Shown here one piece after another: positions 26,474 to 34,728 of a stretch of DNA of 64,000 nt. The stretch is from contig NZ_BANX01000023.1 in assembly GCF_000334455.1 (NCBI RefSeq), positions 1-64,000 on the forward strand, in the 5' to 3' direction. The notes beneath the pieces are model-generated. The model worked only from the letters and a program-made list of their open reading frames with translations, had not been told where the DNA came from and searched no databases. Origin of the DNA: Gordonia soli NBRC 108243 (GTDB lineage: Bacteria; Actinomycetota; Actinomycetes; Mycobacteriales; Mycobacteriaceae). Each line of letters starts with the position of its first letter. Position 1 is the first letter of the stretch. The translations under genes and the position numbers were made by a program.

Positions 26474-27765
26474 CGCACGACGCCTTCCGTCGACGTCGAC
26501 AGATCCGGTGTGGTCGCGATGATCCCGATGTCACCGGGTTCCAGACCGCCCAGCGACGGAGGCAGGATGCCGTTCAGCCGGAAGTTGCCGACCTGCTGCA
26601 GCCGTTGTCCGGCCGGGTTGTGGGCGCCGATGGTCCGGATGTTGCGCCAATGTCGGTCGAGCACCAGGTCGACACTGGTCGCCGAGGCACCGCCGACATC
26701 GAACAGGCGCGTCGCACCTCGCAGTGCGAGGTCGATGACCGGGGACTGTATCGAGTACACCCGGATCAGGCGTTCACCCGCAGCTGCAGATTTCGCGGAA
26801 TCGTCGATGGTGTTGTCGTGCAGCAGAACCTGCAGCGCGTCGAGCTGACGGGCCTCCTCGAGGACGATCGAGCGCACCGACTGGGCGATGCCGTGCAGCT
26901 CGCCGACGACTTCTTGGACGAGAGGGTTGCGTCGCGGCTCGGCGATGGAGCCGACGCCGAATGTCCGCTTGCGCGGCCGCACGTACTCGACGGCGTCGCG
27001 TGCGACCGCCGCGCTGATCCCGGCGATCACCGAGAGCAGATAGACCTGCAGGAAGGCGATCTGATGCGAGTGGGCGGGGGTCAGCTCGGAGCCGGCGTCG
27101 ACATGGTTGCGGTAGGCCACCGGTACGTCGGTGAATCGGGTTGTCCCGCTTCCGGTCAGTGTCTGACCGAAACCGTCCCAGTCGTCGACGATCTCCACAC
27201 CTGACTCGTGAGCATCGACGATGACGTTGATCTGCTTGCCGGTCTCCACATCCCGGCCGGCGGCGACGATCCAGTCGGCGTAGACACTTCCGGTGGTGTA
27301 GTACTTGACGCCGCTCAGGTGGTAGACGCCCTCGCGCAGTTCGAGTCTCGCATCCTGCTCGGGTGCGAGCTTGCGTTCGGAGTACGCAGTGCCGACGAGA
27401 TCGCCGGCAGCGAGCCGCGCGATGAGATCGGGGTGATGGTCGGGGGCGGCGAGGCGGGAGTCCTCGATGACGTTGAAATGTCCGCGGAGTGCGTGTGCCA
27501 CGTGTGGGTCGGCAGCGGCGAGGTCGATGACGGCGTCGAGTGCTCGCGGTAGGTCCCAGCCGAAGCCACCCCATTGGCTGGGGAGACGGAGTGTGCCGAA
27601 GCCGAGGGCGAAGAGATCACGGATCTGCTGGTGTGGGAGTTCGCGCTTGCGTTCGCGTTCCACGGTTCCTGGCGCGATCTCGCGGAGGTAGTCGGCGAAC
27701 CCGGCTGCGAATGCTGCCTCGTTGTACGTCATCAGCGGTGTGGCTCTTTCTTGGAGAATCGACAT
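26470..27765 (-). CDS. Acyl-CoA dehydrogenase-like flavin monooxygenase (DszC/SfnB type)
   Basis: 431 aa. Acyl-CoA dehydrogenase fold with F-G-T-L-R-L-P-S-Q-W-G-G-F-G-W, G-V-K-Y-Y-T-T-G-S-V-Y-A-D-W (FMN-binding loop of DszC-like members), an F-G-V-G-S-I-A helical part and A-H-N-P-A-G-Q-R near the end. DszC/SfnB enzymes oxygenate sulfides, sulfoxides or sulfones with reduced FMN rather than acting on CoA esters. Paired with the LLM monooxygenase it could perform two-step C-S bond cleavage. Confidence 0.8.
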   Translation of the reverse strand: MSILQERATPLMTYNEAAFAAGFADYLREIAPGTVERERKRELPHQQIRDLFALGFGTLRLPSQWGGFGWDLPRALDAVIDLAAADPHVAHALRGHFNVIEDSRLAAPDHHPDLIARLAAGDLVGTAYSERKLAPEQDARLELREGVYHLSGVKYYTTGSVYADWIVAAGRDVETGKQINVIVDAHESGVEIVDDWDGFGQTLTGSGTTRFTDVPVAYRNHVDAGSELTPAHSHQIAFLQVYLLSVIAGISAAVARDAVEYVRPRKRTFGVGSIAEPRRNPLVQEVVGELHGIAQSVRSIVLEEARQLDALQVLLHDNTIDDSAKSAAAGERLIRVYSIQSPVIDLALRGATRLFDVGGASATSVDLVLDRHWRNIRTIGAHNPAGQRLQQVGNFRLNGILPPSLGGLEPGDIGIIATTPDLSTSTEGVVR

Positions 27766-27820
27766 GTGCCTGGTGCGCCGGGATGGTCCGACGCACCAGG
27801 CACGTGCGGGAGAACGGTGT

Positions 27821-28714
27821 TCAGCCGAGCAGCGCGTGCAGATTGCCCGACAGCACGAGATCGCGATCGGACTCCGAGAGTCCTGCTGTCACCAGAGTCG
27901 ACTCGGCGATCTCACGGGTGCCGTCTGTGTGGAACGGCCAGTCCGAGCCGAGCACGACGCGGTCGGCGCCGAGCACATCCACCTGGTAACGGATCGACGG
28001 CGCGTGGAACGACGTCGTGTCGATGTACACGTGCGGGCTGAAACCGAGATCGTCGCGCACCCGGGCGATGGGCTCGTGCGCGAACCACAACGATCCGACG
28101 GCGAGCCCGGTGATCACGATTGTGAGCTCCGGGAACGCCTTGACCAGTCCGGAGTTCACCAGGTTCAGCAATGCGAGACCGTTGCGGTACCCACGTCCGA
28201 ACCCGGCAGCCTGCGGACCGATGCGCTCGCGCAGATCGTCGGCGTCCGGCGTCCACACGGGATGGACGAACACCGGGACGCCGCGGTGTGCGGCCGCCTC
28301 GAACGCCGCCCACGTCGGCTTGTCGCCGAGGTACTCGTCGCCGTGGACAGAGTCGATGACGATTCCGCTCAGACCCAGATCGTCGATGGCATGTTCGATC
28401 TGGCCGACCGCGTCCTCGGAGAATGCGTCGACCGATGCGAACGCGGCGAGATCGGCGCGTCCCGCAGCAGTCTCACCGAGGAACTCATTGTGCTTGCGCA
28501 CCTGCGCATCCGAGGTCGGGGCCGTGCCGTAGAGGATCTCCGGCGGGGCGCTGAGCACCCGGGTGACATCGGCGTCGAGCTCGGTCAGCGCCGGGAGGTC
28601 GCTGATGAGCTGGTGCCGCTGCGCCTGATCGGTGCCGTCTTGCTCGAACCACCAGGGCGCCACATAGTGCGCGTGTACGTCGAGGAGGCTTGCGGAAGTG
28701 CGATCGTCAGACAT
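27821..28714 (-). CDS. Amidohydrolase family metal-dependent hydrolase
   Basis: 297 aa. L-L-D-V-H-A-H-Y at the start (metal ligands), V-F-V-H-P-V-W in the middle, and G-S-D-W-P-F near the end are the metal-binding motifs of the ACMS-decarboxylase-like amidohydrolases. It may hydrolyse or decarboxylate the carbon product released by the monooxygenases. It lies 6 bp downstream of the substrate-binding protein gene and 55 bp upstream of the DszC-like gene. Confidence 0.8.
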   Translation of the reverse strand: MSDDRTSASLLDVHAHYVAPWWFEQDGTDQAQRHQLISDLPALTELDADVTRVLSAPPEILYGTAPTSDAQVRKHNEFLGETAAGRADLAAFASVDAFSEDAVGQIEHAIDDLGLSGIVIDSVHGDEYLGDKPTWAAFEAAAHRGVPVFVHPVWTPDADDLRERIGPQAAGFGRGYRNGLALLNLVNSGLVKAFPELTIVITGLAVGSLWFAHEPIARVRDDLGFSPHVYIDTTSFHAPSIRYQVDVLGADRVVLGSDWPFHTDGTREIAESTLVTAGLSESDRDLVLSGNLHALLG

Positions 28715-28720
28715 CCGCGA

Positions 28721-29695
28721 TCACCCCTGACCTGCGACGGCCGACGGCTGCGGGTTGCCCGCGGTCGACTTCGCGTTCGGATCGAGCGGCAGGTACAGCT
28801 CGGGGTGGACCAGCGGCTGATCGGTCGGGACATTGCTGATGACGGTCTTGTACTGCTGCCCGTCACCGGTCTTGAGCCACTCCTGGATACGCGGATCCTT
28901 GAACGCCCGGTAGAGCTTCACGATGTTCGGATCGGTCCGACGGTCCTCGGCGACGGTCAGGGGCGGGGAGTACGCCCGCGGCAGCGGGACGGTCGTGATC
29001 AGTGCTGCCGGGTCGACGCCGTCACCACCGAAGGTGATGTCGAAGTCCTGGTAGACCCGCGGCTGGCTGTTCAACTCGATGGGGGTGAACTGCCAGTTGC
29101 GCGGGTTTGAGGTGATGTCGCGCGTCGAGACGAACAGCGGATCGACCGACTTGTCCAGTTCGATGAAGCCGAAACCGGCGATGACGGCCAGCTGCTGCGC
29201 CTGCACCGACGGCTCCTGCGGAATGCTGACCTTGGCGCCGTTGGGGATCTGGTCCAGCGACCGGTACTTGCCCGAGTAGACCGGGCCGACCCATGTGTAG
29301 ACCTCGGCGTCGGTCGCGAAGTTGTGTGTGCCGAGACGCTTGTTGACCTCGGCGGTCCAGTAGCGATGGGCGGTGAAGTGCGCGGCAGTCTTGTGCTCGT
29401 CGACGGACCGGTAGACGGTGTCGCCATCGCCGTAACCGACTGCCTCCAAGCTGATGCCGTAGTCGGGCGCGATCTCCTTGTTGACGTACTCGATGATCGC
29501 CTTCTGTGCGGGCGTCGAGGTCGCGTAGGCGATCTTCAGGTGGGAGTCGAAGCCCTTGTCGTCGTTGCCCGTCAGGGTGACCCCCAGGACGACAGCGATG
29601 ATGACGATGACGGCGACCACGCCGCCGATCCACGGCCATTTGGACCGTTTCTGGATGGTGAATCCTCCCGGCGTCGCCGGCTCATTGGTGCTCAC
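28721..29695 (-). CDS. NlpA/MetQ-type ABC transporter substrate-binding protein with TM anchor
   Basis: 324 aa. Instead of a lipobox there is an uncleaved-looking TM (G-G-V-V-A-V-I-V-I-I-A-V-V-L-G-V, about 25-43). The body follows the NlpA fold: L-K-I-A-Y-A-T-S-T-P-A-Q, A-K-V-S-I-P-Q-E-P-S-V-Q-A, and a C-terminal E-W-L-K-T-G-D-G. This family binds methionine and related sulfur or nitrogen compounds. It works with the MetI- and MetN-like proteins encoded upstream. Confidence 0.8.
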   Translation of the reverse strand: MSTNEPATPGGFTIQKRSKWPWIGGVVAVIVIIAVVLGVTLTGNDDKGFDSHLKIAYATSTPAQKAIIEYVNKEIAPDYGISLEAVGYGDGDTVYRSVDEHKTAAHFTAHRYWTAEVNKRLGTHNFATDAEVYTWVGPVYSGKYRSLDQIPNGAKVSIPQEPSVQAQQLAVIAGFGFIELDKSVDPLFVSTRDITSNPRNWQFTPIELNSQPRVYQDFDITFGGDGVDPAALITTVPLPRAYSPPLTVAEDRRTDPNIVKLYRAFKDPRIQEWLKTGDGQQYKTVISNVPTDQPLVHPELYLPLDPNAKSTAGNPQPSAVAGQG

Positions 29696-29762
29696 TGGGT
29701 GTTCCTCTCGTGTGCTGATCTGTGTGGGGTGGCCGGAGTGGCCGTCGGTGATGGCGAGATGC

Positions 29763-30467
29763 TCATGGTCGGGTCACCCAGCGGGCCAGCCGGTTTCCGA
29801 CGAATTGGACGACCTGGACGAGGATGATGAGTGACAGGACGGTCGCAAGCATGATGTTGTCGTCGAAGGCTTGGTAGCCATAAGCGAGTGCGAGGTTGCC
29901 CAGGCCGCCCGCACCGATGGCGCCCGCGACGGCGGAGAACTCGATCAGTCCGATGACCTGGATGGTCGCGGCACCGACCAACGACGGCAACGACTCCGAG
30001 AGCTGAGCGGAGCGCACCGCCTGGAACTTGGAGGCGCCGGCGACGACGCTTGCGCGCACGATCTCGTCCGGGAGTCCGCGCAGTGCGTTCTCGACCAGCC
30101 GGGCGAAGTAGGGGATGCCGCCTACCGCCATCGGCACGATGGCCGCCTGGATGCCGACCGACGTACCGACGATGACCCGCGTGAACGGGATCATGAAGGC
30201 CATCAGGATCAGGAAGGGCAATGATCGACCGATGTTGACGACGAAATCGAGTACGCCGTAGACCTTCTCGTTGGTGAACAACGCGGAGTCGCGGCCCGAC
30301 GTGTTGTGTAGCACCACGCCCACGATCAGGCCGACCACCAGGACGATCACCGAGGTGAAGAAGACCATCGCGATGGTTTCCTGGAACGCTGTCCAGAGGA
30401 TGGCCGGGACCTCGTCCCATGGGGTGTTGAAGTCGTGGCCGGCGGCCACGTTCACGACGGTGCTCAT
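29763..30467 (-). CDS. MetI-like ABC transporter permease
   Basis: 234 aa, five to six TMs. MetI-type permease hallmarks: S-L-P-F-L-I-L-M-A-F-M-I-P-F-T-R and the cytoplasmic EAA-like loop A-S-V-V-A-G-A-S-K-F-Q-A-V followed by L-I-E-F-S-A-V-A-G-A-I-G-A-G-G-L-G. Its start overlaps the end of metN by 4 bases. Together with MetN and the NlpA protein it forms a D-methionine-type uptake system, here probably for a sulfur compound. Confidence 0.85.
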   Translation of the reverse strand: MSTVVNVAAGHDFNTPWDEVPAILWTAFQETIAMVFFTSVIVLVVGLIVGVVLHNTSGRDSALFTNEKVYGVLDFVVNIGRSLPFLILMAFMIPFTRVIVGTSVGIQAAIVPMAVGGIPYFARLVENALRGLPDEIVRASVVAGASKFQAVRSAQLSESLPSLVGAATIQVIGLIEFSAVAGAIGAGGLGNLALAYGYQAFDDNIMLATVLSLIILVQVVQFVGNRLARWVTRP

Positions 30468-31456
30468 TGGTCACCGTCCCGGATGACGGCGATGCCCTGC
30501 GTGGCGAGGTGCACCTTGATGTCGGGGATCTTGGCGTGATCGGAGATACGGATGCGCGCACGACCGAACTGCTCGTCCCGAATCGGCTCGACGAGCGCCT
30601 CGATCAGCTCGACCTCGGTGTCGAACCGCACGGTCAGGTCGCTGACCCACGTGCGTGGGACGCGGTCGGAGACGTAGAGGACATCGAGGAGTCCGGCCGG
30701 GTCGACGTGCGCCGAGAACGCTTCGGCACCCTGACCCCAGTTGAGCAGCTGCGAACCGACATGCGACGCCGGGTCGCGGAGAAGGGCTGCGGCGGTGTCG
30801 TACTCGACGACCTTGCCGTTCTCGAGGTACAGCACCTTGTCGGCGACGGCGCGGACCACGTCCATCTCGTGGGTCACCAGGACGACAGTGAGTTGCAGCT
30901 CGTCGCGCAACGCCTTGATGAGGTCGAGAATCGACGCGGTGGTCACCGGGTCGAGGCCGGAGGTGATCTCGTCGGCCAGCAGCACATGCGGATTGAGCGC
31001 GAGGGCCCGTGCGATGCCGACGCGTTGCTTCTGCCCGCCCGAGAGCTGACCGGGGTAGAAGTCGGCACGGTCGGCGAGACCGACCCGCTCGACGAGTCGC
31101 GCCGTCTGGGCGCGTGCCTCGTTCTTCTCGACGCCCAGGTAGTCCAGCGGCAACGAGACGTTCGCGTTCACGGTGCGCCGTTGGAACAGGGCGGCGGACT
31201 GGAAGGCGGTGCCGATCTTGCGCCGGGCATCACGCAGTTGTCGGCGACCGAGAGCGGTGAGGTCTTCACCGTCGAGGTAGATGGCGCCTGTCGACGGCCG
31301 TGTCGAGAGGTTGATGAGGTGCAGCAGGGTGCTCTTCCCCGAGCCACTCGGTCCGACGACTGCGAGGATCTCGCCCTTCTCGGCGCTCCACGACAGCGGC
31401 TCGAGAACCGTTGCGTCGCCGTACCGTTTGGACACGTTGTCGATCTGTAGGGTCAT
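30464..31456 (-). CDS. metN: MetN-like ABC transporter ATPase
   Basis: 330 aa from ATG 31456, with AGGAAGG upstream. Walker A G-P-S-G-S-G-K-S-T, Q-loop, signature L-S-G-G-Q-K-Q-R-V and Walker B L-L-A-D-E-I-T-S-G-L-D. The C-terminal 80 residues form a NIL-type domain, which in MetN proteins binds methionine and inhibits transport. First gene of the sulfur-type operon. Its start overlaps the stop of a cysteine-rich upstream frame (ATGA). Confidence 0.85.
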   Translation of the reverse strand: MTLQIDNVSKRYGDATVLEPLSWSAEKGEILAVVGPSGSGKSTLLHLINLSTRPSTGAIYLDGEDLTALGRRQLRDARRKIGTAFQSAALFQRRTVNANVSLPLDYLGVEKNEARAQTARLVERVGLADRADFYPGQLSGGQKQRVGIARALALNPHVLLADEITSGLDPVTTASILDLIKALRDELQLTVVLVTHEMDVVRAVADKVLYLENGKVVEYDTAAALLRDPASHVGSQLLNWGQGAEAFSAHVDPAGLLDVLYVSDRVPRTWVSDLTVRFDTEVELIEALVEPIRDEQFGRARIRISDHAKIPDIKVHLATQGIAVIRDGDQ

Positions 31457-31695
31457 GAAGCCTTCCTGGGCATCGCCGTTGGAACAGGCGACGCGACGAG
31501 CTGGTGGACCGGACGATTCCGGTCGTGGCAGCACGCGCCGCTGATGCGCCCGCCGCCTGCGCAGTGATGTGGACAGCATCGGCCCAGTTGACGGCCAGGT
31601 GACCCCGTGGTCGGTCCCCGTCTCGACGCGTCGGAAGCGCGATGGCGCATGATGATCCGCGACTGCAGATCGGTCATTGCCGATGCATGTGCCAC
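31453..31695 (-). promoter_or_regulatory. Cysteine-rich upstream ORF, possible polycysteine attenuator leader
   Basis: A reading frame ending in TGA overlaps the metN ATG (ATGA). It holds Cys-Cys at 31573-31578, a further Cys at 31561-31563 and Cys-Cys at 31528-31533, within R-C-C-P-H-H-C and G-A-C-C-H-D-R. The start is uncertain (ATG 31695, 31677 or 31650). In mycobacteria, leaderless polycysteine short ORFs are known to act as cysteine-responsive attenuators of sulfur genes. The position, coupling and Cys clusters fit. Not proven. Confidence 0.35.
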
Positions 31696-32024
31696 AACGG
31701 TGACGCCGCTACAGGACCGAGTGCAGGTCGTGATGGAGCGACGGCCTCGCTCACCTTACGGCGGACACCCCGGTGAGTCCCGTTGGGAATCTGCGTGATC
31801 CGGAGATTGACGACCTACGCTAGGTCGTCAATCATCCCCCTCTCGTCGGCGGGAACGAGCCTTCGGCTCGGGGACTCCCGTGTGGATGAGGATGTTGCAC
31901 GGAGTGTCATATTATCCAGCTAGTCGGGCGCTAACCAATGTTCGACTCTCCGTGGTGCTAAATCCCCGACCTGCAGACAAGTGCGCAGAAGCGTTGGCGC
32001 GGGGCAGTTGTCGGAGTATGCCCC
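31457..32024. other. 568-bp intergenic leader region of the sulfur operon
   Basis: It lies between the GGDEF-EAL gene and metN, both read leftward. It contains the cysteine-rich upstream ORF, a perfect 13-bp-arm palindrome (31805-31833), a CGAGCC-TTC-GGCTCG hairpin (31856-31870) and a CTCACC/GGTGAG inverted pair near 31753-31773. No convincing gene beyond the upstream ORF. Confidence 0.5.
31805..31833. promoter_or_regulatory. Perfect palindrome, operator or terminator
   Basis: Arms GATTGACGACCTA and TAGGTCGTCAATC are perfectly complementary with a 3-nt centre. It lies 350 bp upstream of metN and 190 bp past the GGDEF-EAL gene. It could be an operator or an RNA hairpin. No T-run follows on either strand. 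Confidence 0.45.
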
Positions 32025-34520
32025 TCAGGCCTGACTCACTATCCCGGCCCACCACTCGGTGGAGTCCTTGCTCTGCGGCCGGGTGCCGATGGGGCGAGGG
32101 AAACCGAAGTAGTAGCCCTGCGCGTAGTCGCAACCGATCCGCGCGACTGCCTGCGCCTGGGCCTTCGTCTCGATGCCCTCGGCGATCACCTGGGTGCCGG
32201 TGGCGTGGGCCATCGACACGATGCTGGAGAGGATCGCCTCGGCGCGGTCGTCCTGGTCGAGGGCGTCGACGAAGGCCTTCGCGGTCTTGAGGATGCTGAT
32301 GGGGAGCCGATAGAGCTCGCTCAACGACGATGCGCCGGTGCCGAAGTCGTCGAGTGCGACGTGGACACCGCGTTCGCGGACCGCGCTCAGTGTCGCCAGC
32401 GCCTCGCTGTCGCGGGCATCGAGCGAACTCTCGGTCACCTCGATGCACAGGCGTGAGGGGTCGTCGATGGTGTCGCGGAGCAGGCGGTCCAGCAGTCCGT
32501 CGAGTCGGGGGAGGAAGTCCTCTGCGGTCATGCCGCTGCGGGACATGTTCAACGACAACATCGCGTCGTCCGGCCATTCGTTGCTGGCGAGCGCGGTGGC
32601 GGCGGTGTCGAAGACGTGCGCACCGATGAGGTCGATGAGGTCGGAGCGTTCGGCGAGGGGGATGAACTCGGCCGGGGGAACCAACCCGAACACGGGATGC
32701 CGCCAGCGGAGCAGGGCCTCCATCCCGACGACGCGGTGGCCGATCACGCGCTGCGTGCTGGTCGCGACGATCGGTTGGTAGTCGAGTCGGAAGTGCTCGG
32801 GATGCTCGGTCAGCGACATCCGGAGATGTCGCTCGATGCTGCGCCGACGCTCGAGATCGCGACGGTGCCGCACCTCGAACTGCACATAGGACGCGCGCCC
32901 GTTGGTGCGCTTGGCCTCGTAGAGCGCGATGTCGGCATCGCGGAGCAGGTCCTCGGGCGTCTGCTGCTGGGCGGCGCTGGTCATCGCGACACCGATGCTG
33001 GTGGTCACCCGTTCCCGCCGACCGCCGATGTCGATCGGCTCGCTGACGACCCCGCGGATGTGGCTGATGTGGTCGCCGATCTGCTCGGCGGCCTTGCTCG
33101 ACAGGGTTGCGGCGATGATGAACTCGTCACCGCCGATCCGGCCGACGACCGACGGTCCGCAGTCGACCATGTCATCGAGTCGTTGCCCGACGATCTTGAG
33201 CAGCTCGTCGCCCGCCGCGTGACCGCGGGTGTCGTTGACGGCCTTGAAGCCGTCGAGGTCGAGGTAGTAGACACCGACCCGTTGGTCGGGACCGCTCAGT
33301 GCGCGCAGGTGGTTGGACAGCGCGGCGACGAGCCCGGCGCGGTTGAGTAGGCCGGTCAGGAAGTCATGGGTCGCCTCCCACGCCAACCTCGACGCTTCCT
33401 GATGGCGGTCGGTGATGTCGACGATCGAGACGAGAGCCGCAGCTTCGTTGGTGTCGTCGTCGATGGGCCGGACGCTGCAGGAGAGCCATCGACGGCCCTG
33501 CGGGGTGGCGATGGTGGCGGTGATGTCGTGGATGACGGCCCCGGTGGAGAGGCACGCCTTGATCGGCGAGGTGTCGCCGAGGAAGTCGATCGAGAGTGAA
33601 TCCGTCGACAGGCCCGGGATCTCCGCGTCCTCGAGGCCCAGCATCGCGGTCGCAGCGGGATTGGCGAGCTCGATGTGCCCGCCGTCGCCGTCGCGGACCA
33701 CGATCACTGCCTGATGCAGTGCGGCGAGGATGGTGCCGAGGCGTTCGAACAGCGGCCGCCGCGCGGCCTCGGACACGATCAGGTACCCGTCGTCCATCAT
33801 CGTCACGGCCATCCGCGCGGCGAACTCACGGCCGGTGTCGGCCCTACGGTGGATCTCGTCGACGGTGCCGCCCAAAGCGACTGCACCACTTGGCCGGATC
33901 GACGTGCCCATCGCCGATGTCATTGATGTGCCGATGGCCTCTTCGGCGACCAAGCCGTACATCTGCTCGGCCGCCGGATTCCACGACCGGATCCGCTGGT
34001 TCATGTCCACGGCGATGACCGCGTCGCTGACGTGGTCGACCAGGGCTGCCTGCGCGCGCAGCGCTGCCTCGGCTTCCTTCTGCGCGGAGATGTCGCGCAT
34101 GATCACCTGATAAGCGGGTGCGTTGTCCCACTCGGTGCGCACCGAGGTGACTTCCATCAATTTCTCGGTGCCCGCACCGTTGCGCATCAACACGATCTCG
34201 GGCTCCGTCGACGCCCCGGGTTCGTCGCCCATCCCGAGTATTCGGTCGACCATTCTGGGCAATTCATCGGGGTGGACGTAGTCGCTGATGGGGACACCGA
34301 TCATCTGATCGCGTGAATCCACCTCGGCGAATGCCAGTGCCGCGCGATTGACGTAGACCACGATTCCGTCCTGGTGGACCGCGATCGCATCCGGCAGGAG
34401 TTCGTTGAGCAGGCGATATCGCTCGGCGATGGACGCATCGGTACCCGGCGTCACCATCGACCCCGCCTCCGGCGCGACGACACGCGAGAACACCAGTGGA
34501 TCAGCGTCGTGTGTGGTCAT
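32025..34520 (-). CDS. PAS-GGDEF-EAL cyclic-di-GMP signalling protein
   Basis: 831 aa, soluble. Three PAS-like sensor segments (about 33-145, 155-250, 260-372), then GGDEF (about 378-545; G-G-D-E-F at 463-467) and EAL (about 565-820; E-A-L at 601-603). In the EAL part L-N-M-S, E-V-T-E, L-D-D-F-G-T-G and E-G-I-E-T are intact, so phosphodiesterase activity is likely. The GGDEF motif is also intact, but the RxxD inhibitory site upstream is missing. It is divergent from the ketosynthase gene. The signal sensed is unknown. Confidence 0.9.
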   Translation of the reverse strand: MTTHDADPLVFSRVVAPEAGSMVTPGTDASIAERYRLLNELLPDAIAVHQDGIVVYVNRAALAFAEVDSRDQMIGVPISDYVHPDELPRMVDRILGMGDEPGASTEPEIVLMRNGAGTEKLMEVTSVRTEWDNAPAYQVIMRDISAQKEAEAALRAQAALVDHVSDAVIAVDMNQRIRSWNPAAEQMYGLVAEEAIGTSMTSAMGTSIRPSGAVALGGTVDEIHRRADTGREFAARMAVTMMDDGYLIVSEAARRPLFERLGTILAALHQAVIVVRDGDGGHIELANPAATAMLGLEDAEIPGLSTDSLSIDFLGDTSPIKACLSTGAVIHDITATIATPQGRRWLSCSVRPIDDDTNEAAALVSIVDITDRHQEASRLAWEATHDFLTGLLNRAGLVAALSNHLRALSGPDQRVGVYYLDLDGFKAVNDTRGHAAGDELLKIVGQRLDDMVDCGPSVVGRIGGDEFIIAATLSSKAAEQIGDHISHIRGVVSEPIDIGGRRERVTTSIGVAMTSAAQQQTPEDLLRDADIALYEAKRTNGRASYVQFEVRHRRDLERRRSIERHLRMSLTEHPEHFRLDYQPIVATSTQRVIGHRVVGMEALLRWRHPVFGLVPPAEFIPLAERSDLIDLIGAHVFDTAATALASNEWPDDAMLSLNMSRSGMTAEDFLPRLDGLLDRLLRDTIDDPSRLCIEVTESSLDARDSEALATLSAVRERGVHVALDDFGTGASSLSELYRLPISILKTAKAFVDALDQDDRAEAILSSIVSMAHATGTQVIAEGIETKAQAQAVARIGCDYAQGYYFGFPRPIGTRPQSKDSTEWWAGIVSQA

Positions 34521-34728
34521 CCGATACCTGACTGTTCATCTGTTCCGACTACTTCCGCAGCCCTCCACACACGGTATTCCTCCAGCGCTCCGGAAACTTC
34601 TCCGTTGCACGCATCTGAGACCAATTCGACCGTGTATTCGCCATATCGGCGCTGGTCACGGATTGTTTATATCGGATCTCCAACGGCGATCCAAGGATCA
34701 CAACACACTACAGGAAAGAAGATTATCG

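Noticed and set aside
31700..31900. Possible SAM-type riboswitch upstream of metN
   Set aside because: Hairpins and a CTCACC/GGTGAG pair are present, but the conserved SAM-I or SAM-IV core could not be matched by eye. A covariance-model search of this stretch would decide.
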